DNA from: Glandiceps talaboti
Lineage: Eukaryota; Hemichordata; Enteropneusta; Spengelidae
DNA length: 64,000 nucleotides
Direction: 5' to 3'
Assembly: GCF_964340395.1 (NCBI RefSeq)
Contig: NC_135550.1
Coordinates: 9,889,408 to 9,953,407 of the forward strand
The notes beneath the pieces are model-generated. The model saw nothing but the letters and a program-made list of their open reading frames with translations, was not told the origin of the DNA and ran no database searches. The translations under genes were made by a program, and so were the position numbers. Within the stretch, counting starts at the first letter, position 1. Every line of letters starts with the position of its first letter. Positions 1-10,923 of this stretch are shown piece after piece.

Positions 1-138
1 GGTGATATGGCATATCACGGTCACAGAGTCAAGATTTATGACCAGAATGCTGCTGCATTAGATGCCTTCCATGCTAATTTAGAAGATGACAAACTTGAAC
101 TGAAAAATGAAGGACTAATGACCCATCCTAATTTTCTT
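1..138 (+). CDS. Gene A exon: Rossmann strand 2 of dehydrogenase fold (partial at window edge)
   Basis: Open from base 1 in frame 1, with 46 codons ending before GTAAGT at 139 (phase 0). GHRVKIYDQN fits beta-2 of an NAD-binding Rossmann fold, with the acidic residue that binds the adenosine ribose in NAD-dependent enzymes. The exon may extend left of the window. Confidence 0.8.
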
Positions 139-3100
139 GTAAGTAGTCGTCATGGTGATTGTTACAGAAGATTTAATTTTGTATAATTCAACATTCTATC
201 ATGAAAGTATATACAACCCATTCCATGTTAGTGTTCACTGACTCTGTTTGACACAATGACGCTGAAACCAAAAAGAAAATATATGCACATTCTACATTTA
301 AAGATAGCATGATTGCAATTTCTTTCTACATTTTGTCTAAAATGAAATGAAATGAAATAAAACATTTAATACATTCTGGAACTAGACACAGACACATGGG
401 TGCCAATGTTTTCATGGCTATATTTGTTGGTATCTGTATCACCCATGGTGGCATGTTATTGCATGTCATTAAGACAAAATGTAGCAAGAAATTGTATTCA
501 TTCAATCTTTCTATAGCATGCGCAGTTTCTTATTGGTTTCTGTGTGATTGTATCAACCAGAGTGGATGTATAGTAACATGAAATGAGCAGTATGTATGAT
601 ACAGTAGTCTTCTATAATACTATATTAGTTCCAAACCAAGAAACACTGTTTTTGGATGTACATTAGTCTTGTTGGGATATTTTGTAACATTGTGTATAGT
701 TATCCCGATATGATAAGATGCACCAATGCAAGCAAAATACCAAAGGTCACTTTTTACCGTGATGATACTATGCAGTAGACACATATTATAGTCTGTGTGT
801 ATTCAAAATAACTTGCAGTAAACTATACGCAAGTCTGCTCTGCTTTTCTTGAAATTCAAGTTCCTGTCTAAATCAACATGTCTTTTCCTAAGGTGAAGAA
901 GGTGGTATGATTATGAGCTCATTAATTGGCTCTGTTTTCAGGATAAGAACCTTGAAGTTTGTTGACCATCTGTGTGTTGGCAGATAATTGGTGTAACTGC
1001 AAGGTTTTTCGACTGGATGCTTTAATATTATATACTTTCATGATGTACCTCAACACCAAGATTAAGAACAAGTCATTTCCAAAATACAAATGCAAATATG
1101 TCTAGCAACATGACCACACCCATAGCAACAGCGAAATGATTGTGTATATTGCAAAGATAACAGGGTTGGATAGGCAACTGGATAGTGATTCAGCAAATGA
1201 ACACCTATACCTAGTATGGATCAGCATGTGGGTAAACATTTTTAAAAAACTACTGTTGTGCTGCAATGCCATTGGCGCTATTTTTCTTTGATATTACTGG
1301 GGCTGGTATAATTATGTTATTCTTCAATATTTTCCTTCATTCAGCTGGAAAATACTCGTGACTTCAGGGTCTTGTCACCACTTGTCTAGTGACTCGTAGT
1401 GACAAAGACCTCTTCTTAGGTCACTCGTAATTTCCTTGGCTGAACGAAGAAAAATAACAAGGAATAACATCTAATTGTCATATACTATGATGACCGTTTA
1501 TGTATCATATACTTTGTTGTTCTGTAACACAGGGTCAAGTATTATGTATCAGTAGACTTGAAGAAACTGTACAAGATGCTGACTATATATTTGAAGCAGT
1601 TATTGATGACCTGGAAATCAAACAAGATTTATTTGAAAGTAGGTCATATATCCAAGATATTTTGATAGTTGGTTTTGAGGCATTGACTCATGAGGGGAAC
1701 ATCGCCTTTACCAGCAAAGTGCAATTCTTGCACTTTCTTATCAATCCATATCAGCTCATTACCATAACTAAGTGTTTGCTTTTTGTAATTACATCTGATA
1801 AGCCTGAGTCGTTGCTGGTACAGGTACTAGGTCAAGACTGAAATGCTGTCGACCGAATGTGTGCAAGTACTAGTGAGTGTGTTACTCCGCCGCGAGGCAC
1901 AACTGGCTTGGTTGAAAGGTCACGATTTGGCTTGGGTGAAAGGTCACGATCCGATCGCGATCATAACATTAGGATACATCGTGCACCGTACATTGACGAT
2001 GTTACATGTGGTATATGGACATCAGATATGGGAATTTGCTATTTAAGTATCTCTGCGCTTAATTTTTCAAAAAATTATTTAACTAACTATGGAACGAGAA
2101 AAACTGTAGTTCCGAGTGCAAGGTTACTTTCAAGGAGTAAATCTTTGAGTCAAGGGACGTTATCAGCTGTTACAACTTTTATAATCCTATTACAGTTGAC
2201 TTTGCAAACAGATTTAGAGATTGTCAACAACCCGACTTGCCTATTGATGAAGTCAGGTTATCCGTAGTTTGGTTTTACCGAAGCGTTTCCGACATGTAAT
2301 AGTAGAGTGCCTTAGTAGCTATGTCTGATACTGGATATTGACGCTGTAATAACTCTATAATGTAGACTGCTTTCAGTGCAAGCATTTCAAAATGTTATGT
2401 TGTATAACAAACTGATTACAGTATGAAGTCATAGACAATATTTCCAATTCCCTTGATTGTCTATATTGAATTAAATGTTGTATTCTGGAAGCCAGGAAAG
2501 GATACAGATACACATCTGACTTGCAAGTACTGTATATTGAGTCATTTGTGTGATTAGTAAGTGGATTACTTGACATCAGCAAACCATGTACCATGTAGGT
2601 TTAGTGGTCTACCCATACCCCAGATATAATGCTATCATTGTTATACTATAATGTGATGCACCACAGTCAGTTTTTTACCCAGAAATAATTTGATAATGTA
2701 TTCATTTTGTATTGTCTAGGAATCTCTCACCTGTGTAGTCCCACAGCAATTCTATCATCAAATAGTCTACGTCTTGATATGGAGAAAGTGATTGAAAGGG
2801 CAGCATATAAAGAGGTGAGAGGATGGTGTTACTTGTATATGAAGTACATGTACTAACAATACCAAGAGAATTCACTGTGCTAAGGCCATAGAGTGCAGTG
2901 AACATGTAATTGATTGTTCGAATCTGATTTCACATACCTTAAAGTTGAACTTACAACTGCCATCTTATAACTTGCTTTTTTAAAAACTCTAAAAGTCCAA
3001 TGGCATTTGTGAAAAGATTTCAAAGCATTTTTGTGAGAAGAACTTGAGACTTGTGATGTATAGAAAAAGTTCACAAATTTTATTGAGACGGAAAAATTTG

Positions 3101-6100
3101 TCATTGTTTGTGCCAAGTGAGTGTACACCAACAACAAAGCTGTCTGTCTAAGTACAATCATGATTAATCTACCTGACTAACCTTTATATTTACAGAGAAT
3201 TATGGGTTTACGGTTTCTACATCCAGTATATGCTATACCAGAAGTAGAAGTAACAACCACCAAAGATACAAGTACAGAAAATGTTGAGAAAGGTAATATA
3301 CAGTTAAAAGTTTTATGATAACTATCTCATATTACAGGTTGTGTCATCGTCAATAATTCTCTTCCATCCATGCTTTGTACTAGTAGTATAAGTTTGTGAA
3401 TACATTACTAGACAATTAGCCAAGGAAAATATTAGTGACCTAAGGGGGGCTTTAAGTCATTAGGTCACAAGTATTTTCCGGCTGAATGAAGAAAAATAAG
3501 GGAGAATAACATATTTATACCAGTGACAGTAATATCAAAGAATAATTGGGAAAAGTAATGGCAATTTTGAACGTTTTGACTCGTATTTCGAACACAACAG
3601 AAACTGTAGTGTAGACACATGTTGTCATGATGTAGAATGACTAGGGTATAAATTCCATATTTTGTGTTTTGTTCAACTTGGCATGTGCACGGTATAATAG
3701 TATATGTAGAAGTGACTTCCTAGTAAATAAAAATGACAGGAGATTTAAAGTTAGATTTAGATGTAAATTACGGCAATGATATTACAGACTGCATACATAT
3801 TAAATTTCTGATGCAATGTTGAAGTATTTGACACACATTTCTTAATTATGCGTAAATATTATCAAATAAATTCTTTCCATGACATGTAATTAATTCTATG
3901 TCCACCATAGAAATATAGAATTTATCATCTGATGAATTTACACAATACTTCAATCAACTGATTCTGACATGAGTTATTTTCTTGTAAGCCAAGCTATATC
4001 ATGTCGCCTCAGATATCACATTGTAATTTAATACTGAGTTGACTTTTGCAATTTCTTCATGCCTTCATTAGTTTCCTTTATCACAAGATTTTGATATTGT
4101 TTGTTAATTTTCAATTTGGTCATTTTCATGTAATAATGCGATGTGACCTGTCAGATAAGTAATAAGAAAATTTGTTAAAACACACAGGGTAACAAGATTG
4201 TGAATATTTGTGATCCATCATACCTTATTGTATCATTCTTGTTTTCATTTTTTTCACTTTATAGTTCGACAGTTTCTTGAAAGTCTAGGCAAGACATTAT
4301 TTTTTCGTTCCGGAAGAGAACCTCTTATATTATCAGATTCCCAAATTGAGTCAAGAAAAATGGGTAAGTAGTACTTGTAGAAAGTTTAATGGATAACTGC
4401 AATCGAAGTACTAGGGTGTCATACCCCAACCTAGGAAGTTGGTGGTAATTACTGGCATTTAGTTAGAGGTGAAATATGGTCCAATGCAGGTGAAAGTTCT
4501 GTAAATACCTGCAGTCACTGAGCAGGTGACATTTTAAATTTACTGGCACTTGAAAGGTGAAAATTCAAATTAAACTGCATTTGATGGACACATTTTGAAG
4601 CCAACTTACATATTGACTATTTTCATGATAATGAGGAATCTTTTTATTTGCATTAATATGAACATTATTATTCAACAAAATTGATGATTATTTTTATTTA
4701 ACTGATAAATATGACATTTGTCACAATGAATGTTCCTAAGAATTAAAAGTTTGATATATATTATTTTACTTTGCTCCTAAAATTTACGTTTTAGGAGCAT
4801 TGTGTGCTCCCAAAGAATAAAATTCAGGAACAAATTGATCCTAAAAAAATCTTTCACCATTACCTAGAAAACAAAAGACATTTTATATTTTCACCTTTAC
4901 AAGGTAAACTAACAAAAAACATTTTTATATTTTCTCCATTACAAGGAAAACAAAAAGGTCATTTTATATTTTCACCATTACAGGGGGGGGGGGGGGGGGC
5001 AAAACATTTTATATTTTCATCATTACAAGGGAAAAAACATTTTATATTTTCACCATTACAAGGGAAAAAACATTTTATATTTTCACCATTACAAGGAAAA
5101 TTTTTTTTTTATATTTTCACCATTTATACAAGGAATTTTTTTTTATTTTCACCATTACATGTACAAGGAAAACAATATAGACATATTTTACATATTTCAT
5201 TTTTTATAACAGCCAGACGTGAACAGATCCGTAGACAGAGAGGCTTGATGGGTAGACCCGATATCAATATGCCACAGTTGGGTCACATGGGTAATTTAGC
5301 GCCCCCACAGGATGATGAACTAGGTATGTATGCATGATTGATTGTGTAGGACTACATCACATTGCAAGCACTGAATCACCTGGAGACCTTTTGACTTATA
5401 TGGCCCACTGTATTCCACAACACTTAATCAGATCTCCAGTAAAGCATAGCTAGTAAACACCAAGATGATTAGTTGCAGTGAAAGTTTCAATGAACGAACA
5501 AGTCAGACAGGTCACTGTTACCATAGTGATAAATGATGGTTTGACTTCCTATGTACCTCAAAAATAAAACAGCCTTAAACTTTTACTGTTACTTTGTGTA
5601 TTAGTAAAATTTCAACTCATTGGCAGTTAAAATTACGAAAAAAAATGAAGGGTCATTTAATATGCAAAGTTTTTAAAATTGAGGTCAAGCTGCTAATAGA
5701 ATCAAGCCATTTTATAATCCAAAGTGGCTGCTGAGTACTGTGTTAACTTAGATCTCAGACCACTAAAAAGATATAGTTAGTGGTCTCAGCTTAGATGAGA
5801 TGATTATACATATGTTCACTGATTACGAGGGCAGGCAATATCATATGTCTGTTTCTTTGAGGGAATGTGGGTCACCCCATCACAGACTGTTTCTCCTGAG
5901 GGCAACTAAACGTGACCATAGGACGTATAGCATCAAACATACTGTTGGCGGGTTGACTGAGAAGTACTGTCATCCTTGACTTTTGTTTGGCCACCTTCCG
6001 AACGCAGATTTGAGTTGTTACTACAAGACTAGGGAAGAGAGTGAATGAAAATAGGTTTCAGAATAACCATGCTCCCTTTAATTCAGATAAAGGAATCCAT

Positions 6101-7840
6101 AGAAACAAGTATGTCGTTCGGATGTATTCAGAATTATTTAACATAACTAGCAGATATGTTGATCTCATAATACAAAATACATGAAGGTTTTATAATTAAG
6201 AAATTTGTCATTTATTCAAAGCCAATGGGAATAATTAGATGACATATCTCATTATGTCAGATTTGTCAGTTTATATTAATATGATGATTTGTCAATCTAA
6301 TGATTCCCATAGCCTTGAATAAATGACAAAGAAAGACTATTTTTCTTACAATACTGTACACCCTAAACAGTATTGAATCACCTGTTGGTAAACATATTTG
6401 GGTATGTGTACATATAGTATGTTACAATATCCCAATCAAATTGATGTTGCATTCACACCCTAAAATCCGGACCCAACTGCAAAATCATGATTTCAACCTC
6501 TGAATGTACCATTTACAGATAAAATCAACCGGGAATTAACACGTACAATGTTTAGTAATTATTGGAATTTTAATAATTTTTAGTGGATGGTTTTCTGATC
6601 AATAATGTAATACTTCTAGTTACAACTAGTGTAGTTTTTTAATCGCCCAGTATGCTTCATTATAAGATTTAAGACATTAGCATTTGTAGAGTTGATCACG
6701 AGGAGGCCAGTCACAAAAAAGGTATGTTTAGTATTAAAATGACACCTATTTGCTTTTATGTTATTGAAATGTGAATATGATATAATCTAAAACAGAAATT
6801 TGTAGATGTACACAGAAGAAATAATAACTCGTACAATTACAGGGAAGTGAAAGTTGGTGCTAATTTTTATGATTGAGGGACTCAAAAATTTAAATTTTGA
6901 CACTTCTTCCGGAAATTGGTCACTAAAAAGTACATTAATTTTATAAAAATGAGTATGGTAAATATATAAAGTTGTCATCACTTGGTAGATTTATAATGAT
7001 CGATAAATATGTCACAAAAATATCAATAATGATGATAATTTGATAACTCATGTTATACCATACACAGGCCAAGTTATTGTTTTTGAACAGAAAATATGGA
7101 TTATATATCCTGGTCATTCTATGTCACAACAATCCATGTCTACATCACTGGTTCTGTAGTGCTTGAAATATGAGTCAAAACATTCCAAATCGCCATTATT
7201 TTTTTCCCAAATTTTCATAATTTATGCTTGGGGAGTTATAATTATATTTATTCTCCAATATTTTTCTTCATTCAGGTGACAAATATTTGTGACTTTTAAG
7301 GGTTTGTCACTACTTGTCAAGACCCCTTAGGTTACTCATATTTTCCGAATGAAGAAAAATATTGGGGAATAATACTTCTAGTATCTAACATTCAAGTTGT
7401 AGGGATCAACTGTATGTGTACTTTCAAATCCAACTATGACATTCTACATGTATACTGCCCTCAGGAAAACTAACAAATTTCAATTGTACAAATGCTGCAC
7501 TGTGAGGTGTCCCAGGAGACAGACTGGACTATATAGCTTTGCTATTTTCCGTTCTCCCTTTATACCCTTTTACCTAAGACTCAAATATTTCTTCTTTTTC
7601 AATGCTGTAACAAATGGGTAATGAATAAATTATAATAATTTGAATTTGTATTTAATTACAGCCACCCTTAATGACCGTGACTGTGCTATCTGCATGGACC
7701 GTCAACGAGACTGTTTACTGTGTCCGTGTCACCATCTAATTACATGTATGGAATGTGCTAAATCACTTCTGAATCGCAAAGATTTCTGCCCAATCTGCCG
7801 TAAAGACATCACTGAGATTGTACGCGTTTTCCATTCTTAA
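1..7840 (+). CDS. Dehydrogenase-fold (3HCDH NAD-binding type)/RING finger fusion protein, 3' seven exons, 5' end outside window
   Basis: Exons 1-138, 1533-1638, 2720-2814, 3196-3292, 4265-4363, 5213-5323 and 7662-7840 join with consistent phases into 825 nt (274 residues plus TAA). All introns are GT-AG. Residues 1 to about 145 read like the 3-hydroxyacyl-CoA dehydrogenase NAD-binding domain: GHRVKIYD (second Rossmann strand with the ribose-binding Asp), DADYIFEAVIDDLEIKQDLF, AILSSNS and GLRFLHPV. The GxGxxG strand must lie upstream of the window. The usual catalytic motif HFFNP reads RFLHP, so the catalytic His appears to be Arg. The helical C-terminal 3HCDH domain is absent. A short Arg/Pro linker precedes a C3HC4 RING (Cys 223, 226, 238, His 240, Cys 244, 247, 258, 261). 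The protein ends ITEIVRVFHS, like the C-terminal tail of IAP-family RINGs that supports dimerisation. Inferred role: cytosolic RING E3 ligase with a non-catalytic NAD-fold module. The RING is certain. The 3HCDH relationship is strong by pattern but not confirmed by search. Confidence 0.85.
1316..1468. mobile_element. MITE-like element, family M1, copy 1 (intronic)
   Basis: The left end, TTATTCTTCAATATTTTCC, is the inverse of the right end, which reads GAACGAAGAAAAATAACAAGG and on to AATAAC. The interior is also partly palindromic, with GTGAC and GTCAC runs facing each other. Related copies lie at 3418-3510 and 7248-7372. No coding capacity. Homology with copy 3 may extend about 20 bp further left. 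Confidence 0.75.
1533..1638 (+). CDS. Gene A exon: dehydrogenase-fold core
   Basis: The acceptor is TAACACAG before 1533 and the donor is GTAGGT at 1639; the exon ends in phase 1. It encodes GQVLCISRLEETVQDADYIF followed by EAVIDDLEIKQDLFE. This matches the family pattern in which a strand ending in (V/F)EA(V/I) is followed by an acidic turn and a K-x-x-LF helix. Confidence 0.85.
2720..2814 (+). CDS. Gene A exon: dehydrogenase-fold core
   Basis: The acceptor TTGTCTAG precedes 2720 and the donor GTGAGA starts at 2815. It encodes RISHLCSPTAILSSNSLRLD and a helix ending ERAAYKE. AILSSNS corresponds to the (A)ILASNTSS strand and turn of 3-hydroxyacyl-CoA dehydrogenases. The exon ends in phase 0. 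Confidence 0.85.
3196..3292 (+). CDS. Gene A exon carrying the altered HFFNP motif
   Basis: The acceptor TTTACAG precedes 3196 and the donor GTAATA starts at 3293. It encodes RIMGLRFLHPVYAIPEVEV. This aligns without gaps to the family motif G-x-HFFNPV-x-x-x-x-x-VEV, but the catalytic His position is Arg and the Asn position is His. Dehydrogenase activity is therefore unlikely. The exon ends in phase 1. Confidence 0.85.
3418..3510. mobile_element. MITE-like element, family M1, copy 2 (left end truncated)
   Basis: It carries the interior palindrome (AGCCAAGGAAAATATTAGTG and, later, AGTATTTTCCGGCT) and the right terminal repeat GAATGAAGAAAAATAAGGGA with GAATAAC. The outer left terminal repeat is missing. 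Confidence 0.65.
4265..4363 (+). CDS. Gene A exon: end of dehydrogenase fold
   Basis: The acceptor TTTATAG precedes 4265 and the donor GTAAGT starts at 4364. It encodes VRQFLESLGKTLFFRSGREP and continues to ESRKM. LESLGKTLFF fits the family helix and strand (LxxLGKxPV) that normally lead into the C-terminal helical domain, but here the similarity stops. The exon ends in phase 1. Confidence 0.8.
4879..5170 (+). repeat. Intronic minisatellite, about 30-bp unit, with a 17-G run
   Basis: About eight degenerate copies of CATTTTATATTTTCACCATT plus an ACAAGG(GAAAAAA) tail, interrupted at 4983-4999 by 17 consecutive G. It lies just upstream of the acceptor of the linker exon (5213). Because the unit has no stop codon in one frame, that frame runs from about 4804 straight into the exon, so retention would add repeated HFIFSPLQG peptides. 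I treat it as intron. Confidence 0.85.
5213..5323 (+). CDS. Gene A exon: basic/proline linker
   Basis: The acceptor TATAACAG precedes 5213 and the donor GTATGT starts at 5324. It encodes ARREQIRRQRGLMGRPDINM and a Met/Gly/Pro-rich stretch ending PPQDDEL. This is probably a flexible linker between the NAD-fold part and the RING. The same frame remains open upstream through the intronic minisatellite. Confidence 0.75.
6203..6330. repeat. Inverted repeat/hairpin in gene A intron
   Basis: The left arm near 6203-6240 (TTGTCATTTATTCAAAGCCA then ATGGGAATAATTAGAT) is the imperfect inverse of the right arm near 6293-6330. The spacer contains further inverted matches around TGACA. It is probably a small foldback element of a different family from M1. 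Confidence 0.7.
7248..7372. mobile_element. MITE-like element, family M1, copy 3 (intronic)
   Basis: The left terminal repeat TTATTCTCCAATATTTTTCT is the near-perfect inverse of the right end, GAATGAAGAAAAATATTGGG followed by GAATAA. It is the best preserved copy of the family and sits about 300 bp upstream of the RING exon. Confidence 0.75.
7662..7840 (+). CDS. Gene A terminal exon: C3HC4 RING finger
   Basis: The acceptor TTTAATTACAG precedes 7662; the exon ends at TAA 7838-7840. Zinc ligands have the spacing C-x2-C-x11-C-x-H-x3-C-x2-C-x10-C-x2-C. CPICRKDITEIVRVFHS at the extreme C-terminus resembles IAP and MDM2-type RINGs, where the last residues pack into a RING dimer. The encoded activity is very probably ubiquitin E3 ligase. 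Confidence 0.93.
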
Positions 7841-8668
7841 AGCTAGTCATAGATAGAAAGACTTGAAGCCTTACCATATATATTTGTATGTATAAAAATA
7901 CTTGTTTATATATTTTGTATCTGTGTTATAGAAATCAGAAAAATGTAACACATTTTTGTCACTTAGCTACTACTTAAGAGTACACATTTACATAGCGTAG
8001 TCCACAATGGATGTTATCAACATAGCACAATACAGTTATTACCCCTGACTCAGACCTATATCAGTACAACATTGTGCATACTTACCGGGTTACCAGGGTA
8101 CCTTAACCATAATTAATAACCTTTATCTCAGAAAGCAAAGTCCCTTTCCAGAAATGTATGTTCACACTGTCTGACATTTTAGCCAACGGATAAATATACA
8201 TGTTTTGCAATATTCGGTATAAATGTCACATTAGCCATTGAATATGAAATAATTTTGATGAAAGAAATGAATATGAAATCAACTTTTGTACAAAGAAGAA
8301 ACCAAGATACTGGACAACCATTCATAAAAAAATATTTTATATACAGTATAAGGCCAAGAAAACAAATTGTTTTGTTTCTCGTCCCCGTTCACATCACCTT
8401 AGAACATGCATGTTGGCATTTTTATTTCATTTTTTTTCTAAACCTTGTTGTCAGTGTGTTTTTCCTTCCATGACAGTCCAGATCTTAGTTTGATATTTAG
8501 TAATGCATCCACACCACATGACTGTCATTGGTACAGTTTCAACCATTTGTTTTGGAGTGATGAGACATATCTGTTGTAGAGAGTTATAAAATAATAACAC
8601 AACATATATGATAGCCTGTGATGCTTTCTTTTCGTGCCAAGTATTGAACAGTATGATGCAATCCGGCG

Positions 8669-8879
8669 GATTAAAATCTGATGTGGTGAAAGCAGCTAGA
8701 TGTCTTTATTTACCTCTATTTCCATCGTTTTGTGTCATTTATTTTGTTCTGGATGATTCTGGGAAGACGGCAAGCACCCAGAACAAAACTAAACCACTCA
8801 ACATACTACTATGCTCAACACAATGGAAATAGAGGTAAATGAAAACATCCAGCCGATTTCACTACATCGGATTTTAATC
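8669..8879. repeat. Long foldback hairpin downstream of gene A
   Basis: The left arm from 8669 (GATTAAAATCTGATGTGGTG to TTTACCTCTATTTCCAT) is matched in inverse by the right arm 8814-8879 (ATGGAAATAGAGGTAAAT to ATCGGATTTTAATC). Nested inside, TTTTGTTCTGG near 8742-8752 pairs with CCAGAACAAAA at 8778-8788. Almost the whole 211 bp can fold on itself. It is MITE-like, or a long-hairpin RNA if transcribed in the 3' UTR. Confidence 0.8.
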
Positions 8880-10343
8880 AGATTGAATATAATGCTGCTT
8901 AAAAAAAAGAAAAAATGAATACCACATAACTTTTGTATTTTTCCTAGGAAGGGAAACAAAATAATTTCTTTTCTTGGCCAATTTAAAGTGTATCAATTTA
9001 CACTGCAATGTGTTCATTTCAAATTTTAATAACATTGCATATTTTTTCACAGCATTGACATTGATTTTCATGTCTTTTTAAAAAATATATATATAATTGT
9101 TCAATTTGTTGTTATTTATATTTACAAGAAGTACAATAATGGTGATGTACTTAAAATATACTTAATTCATGTACAACTCTTTTTTAGGATTTATTTTCAT
9201 AGTTATGTATGTAATTTCATTTCTGCTATTACTAATCATACTACAATACTGTACTATACGTGATATTCATGTTTATAATTAGTTTGTACATTTCACCTTA
9301 GTATTGAATCAAAGTGTTAGGGTATGGTCTTCAAAATCCCTAGTAGACACATTACTCTGCTTTTTTTATCATGTTAATCCTCTTTCTACCAGGAGAGTAT
9401 TTGTTTGCACATAAAAAAAGACTATAAGTTGAGAAAGACAGAATTAATTTCGACTACATTGAATAATCCACATCAGCTTAACTAGGAAGAGATAAATCTT
9501 TCTGATTCATGACTCAATCCATTGTACACAGTACCATCAATGACTAGTAGATTAGTAGATTTTTTCAGCTAATAAGAAAGACTGCTAGATTTCCTTATAA
9601 AGGTGGTGAGAAGTTTAAATCCACTCTGAGTTCTCCACGCATTTTATTTTGGTCCACCTTGGCACCAAATTATGATTTTAATGTGTAGATTTATCATATT
9701 TCTCATTTATGTAGCGAGGCTTCTCAAACTGTTGTGATAAAAGTACACAATGAGAGAGATAGGATATTTTTATATCAGATAAATAATAAATTATCACCAC
9801 TGCCCAATGCATACATACTTTTAATAATTGTGTGACTTTAAATATTTTAGCCTTTCTTGAAAGCCTAATGATAACATTGGAAAGTGAAAATTATCGCAAA
9901 GGTGCCCGATAGCCATCTTGTGAATTTCTACATACACCATTAAAGTCTAGTATAGGGATGATCACACAATGTCGCACAAGCTCAATATTAAACGAACCTG
10001 TTTACTGCGATGGTAAACACATCAAAATACTACCGGAAACCGAGTGTCTCACATTAGAAGTAAATTTGTCATCTTTTTTTAAAACTTATCAAAATCTCAG
10101 TAGTAAATACAGAAGCTGTTATCAGTGAAAACAGGAACATTTTCGAAATGTGGTTAGAAGTGTGAAAATGTTCAGCTATCGCATTGACACCAGACCCCTC
10201 CTCCCCCCTAAATGAATGAAGTTCGCTTTATAGAGCTTTATGTGACATAGTGTAATCATCCCTTTAAACTGTGAATACTGTGAATACAAAGTCTTGTATA
10301 TTGTGAATTTTGTACAGTATGATATATATTGTAATATTTTGTG

Positions 10344-10349
10344 AATAAA
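10344..10349 (+). terminator. Candidate polyadenylation signal of gene A
   Basis: Canonical AATAAA about 2.5 kb after the stop codon. Chosen for its context; not proven. Confidence 0.4.
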
Positions 10350-10907
10350 CGCCTTGCTCTGAATGAAATACTGATAGTTCTTTACTGTTTGTAAATGCTA
10401 AATTGTGTCACAGTCATATTGGTGAGATGATTATTTATCATTCATTGACATTTTGTGTTGGACAGATATTTCCCCTAAACTAGAAAAGACCAGATTTTAA
10501 ATGCTGGAGTTTTTTTTTATCTAAAACAACCCAAAGAATGGATTTAGTATGGCATTTCTTTCTACAAAGATGATTCAATCACTTGTGACGTTGTGATCAC
10601 ATTTACAACTTAGTCATCTTATATATAGTATACACTTCTATGCTGGATTTGAAAGAAGTGATGAAACAATATTTCATAATTTTTTTTGCATTATGATAAA
10701 AAATAACAATATATTATTTACCTGTATTTTTAATAACACTGAATAAAAATGGAGATATTAACAGCTACATCAACCTTTTGGCAAAAGTTTGATATAACAA
10801 ACCTAGTCTTGGTTACTCAGACTCTCACTGTTGGGGGCTCTGCCTATGAGACCCATGTATGAGACCTCTTGTCTGAGAAGAGTGTTATTAGTTTATGTTT
10901 ACATTGA

Positions 10908-10923
10908 CCACTAGAGGGCGCCA
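10908..10923 (+). promoter_or_regulatory. CTCF-like binding motif
   Basis: CCACTAGAGGGCGCCA matches the core consensus of the bilaterian insulator protein CTCF at every informative position. It lies in the convergent intergenic region just past the probable end of gene A. Occupancy is unknown. Confidence 0.5.

Larger units (their letters stand above)
7841..10370 (+). other. Probable 3' UTR and downstream DNA of gene A
   Basis: There is no credible coding frame after the TAA. The stretch is AT-rich, with one long hairpin (8669-8879). The strongest poly(A) signal context is AATAAA at 10344-10349, in GTGAATAAACGCC with T/G-rich DNA after it. An earlier AATAAA near 9784 is an alternative, so the UTR end is uncertain. 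Confidence 0.45.

Noticed and set aside
4804-5337. 177-codon frame across the minisatellite
   Set aside because: Begins at a non-ATG codon; the repeat part is intronic and only 5213-5323 is exon. Kept as a finding on possible retention, not as a gene.
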